Source: Candidatus Thiodiazotropha taylori (GTDB taxonomy: Bacteria > Pseudomonadota > Gammaproteobacteria > Chromatiales > Chromatiaceae). From it: 5,852 nucleotides of DNA. Both the position numbers and the translations under genes were made by a program. The stretch covers positions 1 to 5,852 of the forward strand of contig JAHRHW010000295.1 of assembly GCA_019100305.1 (NCBI GenBank), read 5' to 3'. The notes beneath the pieces are model-generated. The model searched no databases and had not been told where the DNA came from. It saw only the letters and a list, made by a program, of their open reading frames with translations. The stretch's first letter is position 1; each line of letters starts with the position of its first letter. Shown here piece after piece: positions 1-5,369 of this stretch.

Positions 1-281
1 TCCGGAGCCTCGCGATAGCGTCCGGCTCCGAGAACCACGATCGCCGACGCCTGGCTTTCAGAGAGTTGCTGCCTGCTCAGGGGAGGGTATTGCTGCAGAT
101 GGCTGAACAACAGCTCAGCGGTAACCGGTAGACTCAACAGCAGTTGCAGCAGTAGGGCGAAAACAACCAGTTTCCTGCCAAACGCCGACCACCACAGGAG
201 CAGCCCGAGCAATCCCAGCAACAGGGTGCCGGAAGGGGGGAGAATTAGATTTCCGATCAGTTGCGTATCGATGCCATCCAT
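1..281 (-). CDS. DUF218 / ElyC-YdcF-like inner-membrane protein, N-terminal part (cut by window edge)
   Basis: Ninety-three codons are visible from an ATG at 281-279, and the frame stays open to the window edge, so the C-terminal part lies outside. Two hydrophobic segments (about residues 12-31 and 38-55) are separated by a short basic turn (GRK, 35-37). A short linker follows with a YPPL motif (65-68). At 80-93 comes AIVVLGAGRYREAP, which matches the opening beta strand and glycine loop of the DUF218 domain (usually AIVVLGGG). This two-helix plus DUF218 layout is that of ElyC/YdcF-type proteins. E. coli ElyC is an envelope-biogenesis factor linked to peptidoglycan and lipid-carrier metabolism; the biochemical activity of the family is not settled. 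The gene begins 15 nt after lipA in the same frame and is probably co-transcribed with it. The start is supported by a GGTGG sequence 7 nt upstream and by the family's usual short N-terminus. Family assignment is firm; identity with ElyC itself is not. Confidence 0.85.
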   Translation of the reverse strand, partial: MDGIDTQLIGNLILPPSGTLLLGLLGLLLWWSAFGRKLVVFALLLQLLLSLPVTAELLFSHLQQYPPLSRQQLSESQASAIVVLGAGRYREAP

Positions 282-285
282 CTGC

Positions 286-298
286 GATCCACCGGATC
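286..298 (-). promoter_or_regulatory. Small hairpin over the ribosome-binding region of the DUF218 gene
   Basis: On the minus strand the sequence GATCC-GGT-GGATC forms a perfect 5-bp inverted repeat with a 3-nt loop, extendable by one U-G pair. It covers most of the lipA stop codon and the GGTGG that is the best ribosome-binding candidate for the ATG at 281. Ribosomes finishing lipA would melt it, so it could couple DUF218 translation to lipA. The stem is short and may be chance; the regulatory reading is inference. Confidence 0.3.
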
Positions 299-1283
299 AG
301 TTGCTGAGTTCGGATTCCAGTAATGGATTGGCCTGCAGGTCGGCATGGTAGGAGGATCTTACCATGGGCCCACTGGCAACACTGGTAAATCCCATCTCCT
401 CTGCCTGTTTGGCCAGGTCGTCGAACTCTTCAGGGGTGACGAATCGGTCCACCGGCAGATGGTCATGGCTGGGCTGCAGGTACTGACCAAGGGTCAGCAT
501 TTCGCAGTCGTGATCACGCAGATCCTGCATGACGGCCAGAATCTCCTCCTTGCGTTCACCCAGTCCCAGCATCAGACCCGATTTGGTGGGCACCCCGGGT
601 TGCTGCTGTTTGAATCGTTTCAGCAGTTCCAGCGAACCCTGATAGTCGGCGCCTGGACGAGCCTGGCGATAGAGTCTTGGGACAGTTTCAAGATTGTGGT
701 TGAAGACATCCGGAGGGAACTCCATCAGGGGCGTCAGCGCCTGCTCAACCCGACCGCGGAAATCGGGCACTAGCAGTTCGACGCTGGTTTTCGGCATCTT
801 CTGCCGGATCGCTGCGACGCATTGGGCAAAGTGGTTACCGCCACCATCCCGCAGATCGTCACGATCCACTGAGGTGATCACCACATATTTCAGTGCCATC
901 GAGGCGATCGCATCAGCCAGATGTTGCGGCTCCTTGGGGTCCAGAGGCTGAGGTTTGCCGTGGGCAACATCGCAGAAGGGGCAGCGTCGGGTGCAGATAT
1001 CTCCCATGATCATGAAAGTGGCAGTGCCGTGTTGAAAACACTCGCCAAGATTTGGGCAGGCGGCCTCCTCGCAGACCGAGCTCAAACCCTTGTCGCGCAG
1101 GATGCGGCGGATACGACTGACCTCTTTACCTAATGGGGCCTTGGCGCGGATCCATTTGGGTTTTCTCAAGGGGGTTTGGTCAGATTCCACCTTCACCGGG
1201 ATGCGGGAAAGTTTCGACTTGCCCCGCTGATGGCTCTCAGGTTTGGTGCGCGAAGGTGGCAGGAGTTCTTTGTTGCTACTCAT
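297..1283 (-). CDS. lipA: Lipoyl synthase LipA (radical SAM, two 4Fe-4S clusters)
   Basis: This 328-residue protein has the family's usual length. It inserts sulfur at C6 and C8 of octanoyl groups already attached to lipoyl domains of 2-oxoacid dehydrogenases and the glycine-cleavage H protein, in the cytoplasm. The auxiliary-cluster motif CX4CX5C is at C71, C76 and C82. The radical-SAM motif CX3CX2C is at C97, C101 and C104. The C-terminal RSSY motif (309-312) supplies the serine ligand of the auxiliary cluster. GGGNHF (148-152 region) and GLGE (240-243) are typical SAM-site elements. The basic, poorly ordered first ~45 residues are normal for proteobacterial LipA. The ATG lies inside the end of lipB, giving an 8-nt overlap. 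No strong Shine-Dalgarno sequence precedes it, so translation is probably coupled to lipB. The gene ends in TGA. All cluster ligands are present, so it should be active. Confidence 0.98.
   Translation of the reverse strand: MSSNKELLPPSRTKPESHQRGKSKLSRIPVKVESDQTPLRKPKWIRAKAPLGKEVSRIRRILRDKGLSSVCEEAACPNLGECFQHGTATFMIMGDICTRRCPFCDVAHGKPQPLDPKEPQHLADAIASMALKYVVITSVDRDDLRDGGGNHFAQCVAAIRQKMPKTSVELLVPDFRGRVEQALTPLMEFPPDVFNHNLETVPRLYRQARPGADYQGSLELLKRFKQQQPGVPTKSGLMLGLGERKEEILAVMQDLRDHDCEMLTLGQYLQPSHDHLPVDRFVTPEEFDDLAKQAEEMGFTSVASGPMVRSSYHADLQANPLLESELSN
1276..1283 (-). other. 8-nt overlap between lipB stop and lipA start
   Basis: The minus-strand sequence ATGAGTAG contains both the lipA ATG (1283-1281) and the lipB TAG (1278-1276) in different frames. 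The region just upstream has no good Shine-Dalgarno match. Such overlaps commonly let terminating ribosomes restart, which would keep the two consecutive lipoate enzymes at matched levels. The overlap is seen directly; the coupling is inference. Confidence 0.8.
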
Positions 1284-1929
1284 CTGGTTTATCTGCGTCC
1301 GGATTTGTGAAGCTGAGAGTGTAGCCTAAACCTGCCGCCAATTGTTGCGCCAATTCCCGGCCCAGACTGGGTAAATCGGATTTTACTCCGTGCTCAGTCA
1401 GCTGCGTGACTGCCAATCCGGGATAGCCGCAGGGATTGATTCGGCTGAATGGCTCCAGATCCATGTCGATATTCAGACTCAGGCCGTGATAGCTGCAACC
1501 TTTGCGCACCCGAAGACCGAGGGAGGCGACCTTGGCGCCGTCGATATAGACCCCAGGGGCATCCTTGCTGGCGTTGGCTTGGATCGCATATTTCGCCAGC
1601 AGCCCGACCACTGCGGACTCCAGCTGGGTAACCAGGCCCCTGACGCCCAGGTGGGCTCTGCGCAGGTCGATCATTGTGTAGGCGATCAGCTGACCCGGGC
1701 CATGGTAGGTGACCTGGCCACCCCGGTCGCTGTTGACGATCGGGATTTCGCCTGGCTTCAGGATATGTTCCGGCTTGCCAGCCTGCCCCAGGGTGAAGAC
1801 CGCGGGATGCTGCAACAACCAAAGCTGGTCAGGTGTGCTGGGGGTACGCTTGTCGGTGAACTCCTGCATCGTGCGCCAGCTGTCGTCATAGGGCTGCAGG
1901 CCCAACTCTGTTACTTCCAGTAGGGGCAC
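1276..1929 (-). CDS. lipB: Octanoyl-[acyl-carrier-protein]:protein N-octanoyltransferase LipB
   Basis: LipB transfers octanoate from acyl-carrier protein to a lysine of lipoyl domains, the first step of de novo lipoylation, and supplies the substrate of LipA encoded next to it. At 217 residues it is close to the E. coli protein. The substrate-site motif RGGQVTYHGPGQL is at 69-81. The catalytic lysine is K133 in GAKVASLGLR, and the catalytic cysteine is C167 in NPCGYPG, equivalent to K135 and C169 of E. coli. The start is GTG at 1929-1927, chosen because the N-terminal LGLQPYDDSWRTMQEFTD region aligns with family N-termini; the next methionine (M21) would remove conserved sequence. The start lies 3 nt after the ybeD-family stop without a clear Shine-Dalgarno sequence, which suggests coupling. 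The stop is TAG, inside the lipA start region. Confidence 0.97.
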   Translation of the reverse strand: MPLLEVTELGLQPYDDSWRTMQEFTDKRTPSTPDQLWLLQHPAVFTLGQAGKPEHILKPGEIPIVNSDRGGQVTYHGPGQLIAYTMIDLRRAHLGVRGLVTQLESAVVGLLAKYAIQANASKDAPGVYIDGAKVASLGLRVRKGCSYHGLSLNIDMDLEPFSRINPCGYPGLAVTQLTEHGVKSDLPSLGRELAQQLAAGLGYTLSFTNPDADKPDE

Positions 1930-1932
1930 GGT

Positions 1933-2199
1933 TCAAAGCGCCATGACAACTTTTTCATGGGCACTGAGATCGACGTAGATGGCATCCAGCTGCGCCTTGC
2001 TCTCGGCACGCAGGGTCACGGTAACCGAGACCCATTTGCCACCTTTGCTGCTGCGGCTGTTGACTGAAGTTTCGGTGATACCCGATGCATGACGACTGAT
2101 CAGTTCAACCACCATCGCCTCGAATCCAGGCTCCGCCTTTCCCATCACCTTGATTGGGAAGTCACAGGGAAACTTAAGTAGTGTCTCTTCTTCGTCCAC
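1933..2199 (-). CDS. ybeD: YbeD / DUF493 (UPF0250) family small protein
   Basis: This 88-residue protein has the family's standard length. It matches E. coli YbeD in the FPCDFPIKVMG stretch (10-20), the basic SSKGGKW turn (50-56) followed by a VSVTVTLRA strand, and the C-terminal VVMAL. The known structure of E. coli YbeD has an ACT-like alpha/beta fold, which has prompted suggestions of a regulatory role. No function is settled, although the gene's conserved place beside dacA and lipB is notable. The protein has no signal peptide or membrane segment and is predicted cytosolic. The start is GTG at 2199-2197, 6 nt after the dacA stop, supported by a GGAG located 9 nt upstream. It ends in TGA just before the lipB GTG. 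Family assignment is strong. Confidence 0.93.
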   Translation of the reverse strand: MDEEETLLKFPCDFPIKVMGKAEPGFEAMVVELISRHASGITETSVNSRSSKGGKWVSVTVTLRAESKAQLDAIYVDLSAHEKVVMAL

Positions 2200-2205
2200 G
2201 GTCTC

Positions 2206-3354
2206 TCACTCCAACCAGAGTAGGGCGCTGTCCTTGATCTGCTGCCATAGATTGCCTTCAGCGATACCCTTCAAAGAGACCAGCGTGGCAGAGCTGACCG
2301 GTTCCCCATTCAGCGTCACTGTCACCTTGCCAAGGGGTTGGCCTTCGGTTACCGGGGCCATGATTTTTGGGTCGATCTCCAGGCTGGCATCGAGGTTTTT
2401 ATATTGATGACGGGGAATGGTTACATTCAGGTCCTGGTTCAGTCCCAGGGGGAGCTTCTCCCGTTCTCCTTTCCAGATCCTTACCCGATTGAGGGTTTCA
2501 CCCGCGCTATACAACTGATGGGTTTCAAAAAAACGAAAACCGTAGCTTAGCAGGCTCTGGCTCGCCTGGGCTCTGGCCTCTTCGCCTTTGGTGCCCATGA
2601 CCACAGAGACCAGACGCATGTTCTCCTTCAGGGCGGAGGCTACCAGACAGTATCCGGCTCCTTCGGTGTGACCGGTTTTCATACCGTCTACACTGTTGTC
2701 GCGCCACAGCAGCTTGTTTCGATTGTGTTGTTCGATATCGTTAAAAAGAAAGGATTTCTCTTTGTACCAGGGATAGTATTCCGGAAACTCGCCGATCGTC
2801 GCAATCGCCACTTTGGCGATATCCGCCGGGGTCGTATAGTGGTTTTCATGGGGTAGTCCGGTGGAGTTGACGAAATTGGTCTGGGTCATGCCGAGACGGG
2901 TCGCATGGGTGTTCATCAACTCGGCGAAAGTCCCTTCACTGCCGGCAATGTGCTCCGCCAGGGCGACACAGGCGTCGTTTCCCGACTGGATGATCATGCC
3001 TTTGACCAGATCAAGCAGTTTGATCTTCTTGCCGACCTCGATAAACATTCGCGAGCCGGGAGTCCGCCAGGCCTTCTCACTCACCAGTACCTGGTCTTCC
3101 AGGGTGATGTTGCCCTGCTGCAACTCACGAAATACGGTGTAGGCGGTCATGATCTTTGTCAGACTGGCGGGTTCCAGGCGTTTGTCCGCATCCCGTTCAG
3201 CGAGTACCTTGCCGCTGTAAAAATCGATCAGCAGATAACCGGTGGCCGAGACTTCCGGAGGTGCCGGCAGGGGGACAGCGGCATTGGCGGAGAGGGAGAA
3301 GAGTGCCAACAGGCAGCTTGCGATGAGATTGTAGATTCGTTTGGTTTGATACAT
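2206..3354 (-). CDS. dacA: D-alanyl-D-alanine carboxypeptidase, PBP5/PBP6 type (DacA)
   Basis: This low-molecular-weight penicillin-binding protein (peptidase S11) removes the terminal D-Ala from peptidoglycan pentapeptides in the periplasm, limiting cross-linking. An N-terminal signal peptide (about 1-25, KR then a hydrophobic core, SANA before AVPLP) is followed by the catalytic domain. That domain carries all three penicillin-binding motifs: SLTK at 64-67 (nucleophile S64), SGN at 124-126, and KTG at 226-228. A PBP5 C-terminal beta domain spans about 280-373. The last ~15 residues (NLWQQIKDSALLWLE) look like the amphipathic helix that anchors the protein to the outer face of the inner membrane. 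The length of 382 is slightly below E. coli PBP5 (403, precursor). The ATG has only a weak ribosome-binding sequence. The gene follows a 156-nt gap with a promoter candidate and heads the dacA-ybeD-lipB-lipA block. Confidence 0.97.
   Translation of the reverse strand: MYQTKRIYNLIASCLLALFSLSANAAVPLPAPPEVSATGYLLIDFYSGKVLAERDADKRLEPASLTKIMTAYTVFRELQQGNITLEDQVLVSEKAWRTPGSRMFIEVGKKIKLLDLVKGMIIQSGNDACVALAEHIAGSEGTFAELMNTHATRLGMTQTNFVNSTGLPHENHYTTPADIAKVAIATIGEFPEYYPWYKEKSFLFNDIEQHNRNKLLWRDNSVDGMKTGHTEGAGYCLVASALKENMRLVSVVMGTKGEEARAQASQSLLSYGFRFFETHQLYSAGETLNRVRIWKGEREKLPLGLNQDLNVTIPRHQYKNLDASLEIDPKIMAPVTEGQPLGKVTVTLNGEPVSSATLVSLKGIAEGNLWQQIKDSALLWLE
2209..2212 (-). promoter_or_regulatory. Shine-Dalgarno sequence for the ybeD GTG start, inside the end of dacA
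   Basis: GGAG on the minus strand is formed by the last sense codons of dacA (TTG GAG) and lies 9 nt before the GTG at 2199. It supports the non-ATG start of the ybeD-family gene and places its ribosome-binding site within dacA. Confidence 0.6.
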
Positions 3355-3387
3355 GGGTATGGATAATTCTGTCGGTAATTACAGTCT

Positions 3388-3416
3388 ATTGTATTGAACT
3401 TGGATTGAGTTGCCTA
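3388..3416 (-). promoter_or_regulatory. Candidate sigma70-type promoter for dacA and the genes after it
   Basis: On the minus strand a -35-like TAGGCA (3416-3411, 4 of 6 matches to TTGACA) is followed by 17 nt and a -10-like TACAAT (3393-3388, 5 of 6 matches to TATAAT). Transcription would start near 3380, leaving a leader of roughly 26 nt before the dacA ATG. It is the best match I saw in the only long gap of the window, which is where an internal promoter would be expected. It is a visual match, not a scored one. Confidence 0.5.
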
Positions 3417-3424
3417 TTGCTGGG

Positions 3425-3444
3425 TCTGTTCAGATGTCTGCAGA
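3425..3444. promoter_or_regulatory. Pair of TCTG/CAGA palindromes upstream of the dacA promoter
   Basis: Two perfect short palindromes, TCTGTTCAGA (3425-3434) and TCTGCAGA (3437-3444), share the same half-sites. Their centres are 11 bp apart, close to one helical turn. They lie just upstream of the proposed -35 element, with centres near -49 and -60 from the inferred start, a position typical of activator binding. I recognise no regulator for this sequence. A chance arrangement is possible. Confidence 0.25.
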
Positions 3445-3479
3445 GATCAGGCCTTGGCTGCTGCCACACAGGCGTATTT

Positions 3480-3497
3480 CCCCACTGATCGGTGGGG
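3480..3497 (-). terminator. GC-rich hairpin after rlpA, without U-tract
   Basis: The minus strand reads CCCCAC, a 6-nt loop, then GTGGGG: a perfect 6-bp, mostly GC stem 13 nt after the rlpA stop. The following bases (GAAATACGCC) contain no run of T, so this does not look like a standard intrinsic terminator. It could be a weak attenuator, a block to 3' exonucleases after Rho-dependent termination, or chance. Confidence 0.3.
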
Positions 3498-3510
3498 CAA
3501 GGGCAAGCGT

Positions 3511-4362
3511 TTAACGAATCACGACATGGGGGTTTTCGATTCCCAGCTGACTGAGTCTTTGGCTGAGGTGATCCGCCAGCTCGACACTGGCGATTGGCCC
3601 GACCTGGACCCGGTAGACCTGGTTCGCAACGGCGCTGTCTCCCTGTATGAGTACGCTGGTTTTCAATTGTTCCTCCAGCCGCTGTTTCAATCGCTGCGCA
3701 TTTTGTGAATCGCCGAAGGCACCGACCTGTAGAAAAAGCTCGGGCAATCTCTGTCTCTTTTGACGCGCTGGTGTGGTCACGACAGGGGTTGGCGTCACTT
3801 CGCTGGCGCCCGCTTGCAATGCGGTGACCTCCACCAGTCCGGTCCCTTCCCCAATGATGCCCAGTTTCCAGGCAGCGGTGTAGGAGAGGTCGATCAGCCG
3901 ATTGTCATGGAACGGCCCCCGATCGTTGACCTTGACCACCACACTGCGGTTGTTCCTTAGGTTGGTTACCCGCACATAGCTCGGTAGAGGCAGGCTCTTG
4001 TGGGCGGCCGTCATGGCGTACATGTCGTAGGCTTCACCGCTGCTGGTTCGCTGGCCGTGAAACTTGCTGCCATACCAGGAGGCAATGCCACGGGCGTTGT
4101 AGCCATGGCTATCCGATAGGGTGTAGTAGCGTTTACCGAATACCACATAGCTGCTTGGATTACCGTACTTGCTTTTCGGCTCGTCACTGGGGGTGGCGTC
4201 GGGTATCGCCGCCATGTCGGCTGGTGGCGGATGATAAGGGCTGACCCCATCGGATTGGCTGGTACGGCTGCCCGGTGAGCTGCTGCAGCCAGCCAGGATC
4301 GCCAGGCCGAGACAAAGCAAGGTGCGATAGAGCGTGAGAACCGTCTGACTCTGGCTGATCAT
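3511..4362 (-). CDS. rlpA: RlpA outer-membrane lipoprotein, septal lytic transglycosylase with SPOR domain
   Basis: This 283-residue lipoprotein has a signal peptide with lipobox LAGC and lipidation at C26. Serine at +2 fits sorting to the outer membrane. A proline-rich linker leads to a double-psi beta-barrel domain (about 88-182) with ASWYG (94-98), SSGEAYDMYAMTAAH (107-121), VNDRGPF (145-151) and a DLS element near 158-160. E110, D113, H121 and D147 correspond to E120, D123, H131 and D157 of P. aeruginosa RlpA, where the enzyme cleaves glycan strands lacking stem peptides. A basic linker (about 185-205) precedes a C-terminal SPOR domain (about 206-283, FLQVGAF and YRVQVGPI), which targets denuded glycan at the division septum. 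With these residues conserved it is likely an active enzyme, unlike E. coli RlpA, for which no activity has been established. The ATG lies 6 nt after mltB with a weak ribosome-binding site, suggesting coupling. Confidence 0.96.
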   Translation of the reverse strand: MISQSQTVLTLYRTLLCLGLAILAGCSSSPGSRTSQSDGVSPYHPPPADMAAIPDATPSDEPKSKYGNPSSYVVFGKRYYTLSDSHGYNARGIASWYGSKFHGQRTSSGEAYDMYAMTAAHKSLPLPSYVRVTNLRNNRSVVVKVNDRGPFHDNRLIDLSYTAAWKLGIIGEGTGLVEVTALQAGASEVTPTPVVTTPARQKRQRLPELFLQVGAFGDSQNAQRLKQRLEEQLKTSVLIQGDSAVANQVYRVQVGPIASVELADHLSQRLSQLGIENPHVVIR

Positions 4363-4368
4363 CGTCGA

Positions 4369-5364
4369 CTACCGGCGGCTGGCCTGTTTTGCCGCGAGAA
4401 TCTCCTGACTCAACTGATAGACAGCCATGGCGTAGAGATTGCTGTGGTTGTACCGGGTAATGACATAGAAGTTATCCAAACCCAGCCAATACTGCTGATG
4501 GTTTCCTGCATCCAGTTTGATCAGGCTGGTCTGAGCCTCAGCATCGAGTGGCATCTGATCCAGTGGCTTGACCCCTGCGGCAATCAGCTCCGATACCTTG
4601 ATGCTCGGTTTCATGCCGGCCTCCACAAACTTCTGCAGATCTCCGTCGCCCTGCACCTGTCTGGTGATCGGCTGATCCTTCTGCCAACCGTGAACCTTGA
4701 AGTAGTTGGCGACACTGGCAATGATGTCGGCATTACTGTTCCACAGGTCCCTTCTGTTGTCCTCATTGCCATCGACAGCGTAGGCACGGTAGCTGCTGGA
4801 GATGAATTGGGGTTTGCCCATGGCGCCGGCATAGGAGCCCAGGGCGCTGTAGGGGTCAACACGCTCCTCCCGGCTCAACAGTAAGAACTGTTCGAGCTCC
4901 TTGCGGAAGAACTTGGCCCGTTTCGGATAGCCGAACGCCAGCGTGGTGAGTGAGTCGATCACCTTGTATTTGCCGGTATGCCGGCCATAGCGGGTCTCCA
5001 CCCCGATGATCGCGACAATGATCTCAGGGGGGACGCCATAGTCCTGATAAGCCTGCTCCAACAGATTGGCGTTTTCATGCCAGAAGTCGATGCCGCCGGC
5101 AACCCGGTCTGGCTTGAGAAAAATCGGGCGGTACTGATACCAGGCTTTAGATTCTGCGGGACGCGTGATGGCCGCAATAATGTCGTCCCTGAATCGGGTC
5201 TTCAGCAACAGCTGATCAACCTCGGCTGACTGGAAGCCGTGCTTGTTTGCCATCTCATCGGCAAATGCTCTGAACTCCGCCTTCATCTGAGGCGTGTGGG
5301 CGCAGGCCAGATTGGACAGGCTGATGAGGAGGAAGAGCGTGATTTGTGTCGTTATTCGCTTCAT
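4369..5364 (-). CDS. mltB: MltB/SltB1-type lytic murein transglycosylase (family 3), probably soluble periplasmic
   Basis: This 331-residue enzyme cleaves the MurNAc-GlcNAc bond to form 1,6-anhydroMurNAc ends. The catalytic glutamate is E123 in IIGVETRYGRHTG. The SYAGAMGKPQFISSSY block (177-191) and the C-terminal ITRYNHSNLYAMAVYQLS (302-319) are hallmarks of the MltB family. The N-terminus has basic KR, a hydrophobic core (about 7-20) and then LACAHT. The residues before C21 (SNLA) do not fit a lipobox because asparagine is at -3, whereas ACA before H23 is a good AXA site for signal peptidase I. I therefore infer a secreted soluble protein like P. aeruginosa SltB1, not a lipoprotein like E. 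coli MltB. The position directly after rodA also matches sltB1, so either symbol could be used. The ATG lies 5 nt after the rodA stop. Confidence 0.94.
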   Translation of the reverse strand: MKRITTQITLFLLISLSNLACAHTPQMKAEFRAFADEMANKHGFQSAEVDQLLLKTRFRDDIIAAITRPAESKAWYQYRPIFLKPDRVAGGIDFWHENANLLEQAYQDYGVPPEIIVAIIGVETRYGRHTGKYKVIDSLTTLAFGYPKRAKFFRKELEQFLLLSREERVDPYSALGSYAGAMGKPQFISSSYRAYAVDGNEDNRRDLWNSNADIIASVANYFKVHGWQKDQPITRQVQGDGDLQKFVEAGMKPSIKVSELIAAGVKPLDQMPLDAEAQTSLIKLDAGNHQQYWLGLDNFYVITRYNHSNLYAMAVYQLSQEILAAKQASRR

Positions 5365-5369
5365 ATTCT

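Larger units (their letters stand above)
3355..3510. other. Intergenic region between rlpA and dacA
   Basis: This 156-nt stretch is the only sizeable non-coding gap. It contains, in transcription order, a GC-rich hairpin, two short palindromes, a promoter-like element and a short dacA leader. I saw no small ORF with a ribosome-binding site and no RNA gene. It divides the cluster into a wall-enzyme block (rodA-mltB-rlpA) and a dacA-lipoate block. Confidence 0.7.

Noticed and set aside
255..304. 10-bp direct repeat GATCAGTTGC at 255-264 and 295-304
   Set aside because: Repeats of this length are expected by chance many times in a window this size, and one copy is coding sequence of lipA's end.
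345..1133. Several overlapping plus-strand open frames opposite lipA
   Set aside because: All are antisense to LipA, whose cluster-binding motifs are intact; their translations show no domain.
1..1283. Possible LipA-DUF218 fusion by stop-codon readthrough, since both share one frame
   Set aside because: A clear TGA is present, the downstream gene has its own ATG and ribosome-binding sequence, and cytosolic LipA fused to a membrane protein makes little sense.
1390..1923. Plus-strand open frame of 177 codons opposite lipB
   Set aside because: It lies entirely antisense to a well-conserved lipB, matches no family I recognise, and is explained by the codon bias of the opposite strand.
3301..3330. 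Lipobox-like IASC at residues 12-15 region of DacA
   Set aside because: The hydrophobic core continues after the cysteine and only a few hydrophobic residues precede it; a normal signal-peptidase I site (ANA) follows at about residue 25.
2905..3366. Plus-strand open frame of 153 codons opposite the start of dacA
   Set aside because: It is antisense to the conserved DacA signal peptide and catalytic domain, with no recognisable motif.
4444..4884. Plus-strand open frame of 146 codons opposite mltB
   Set aside because: It is a shadow of the mltB reading frame with no independent coding signs or upstream promoter.
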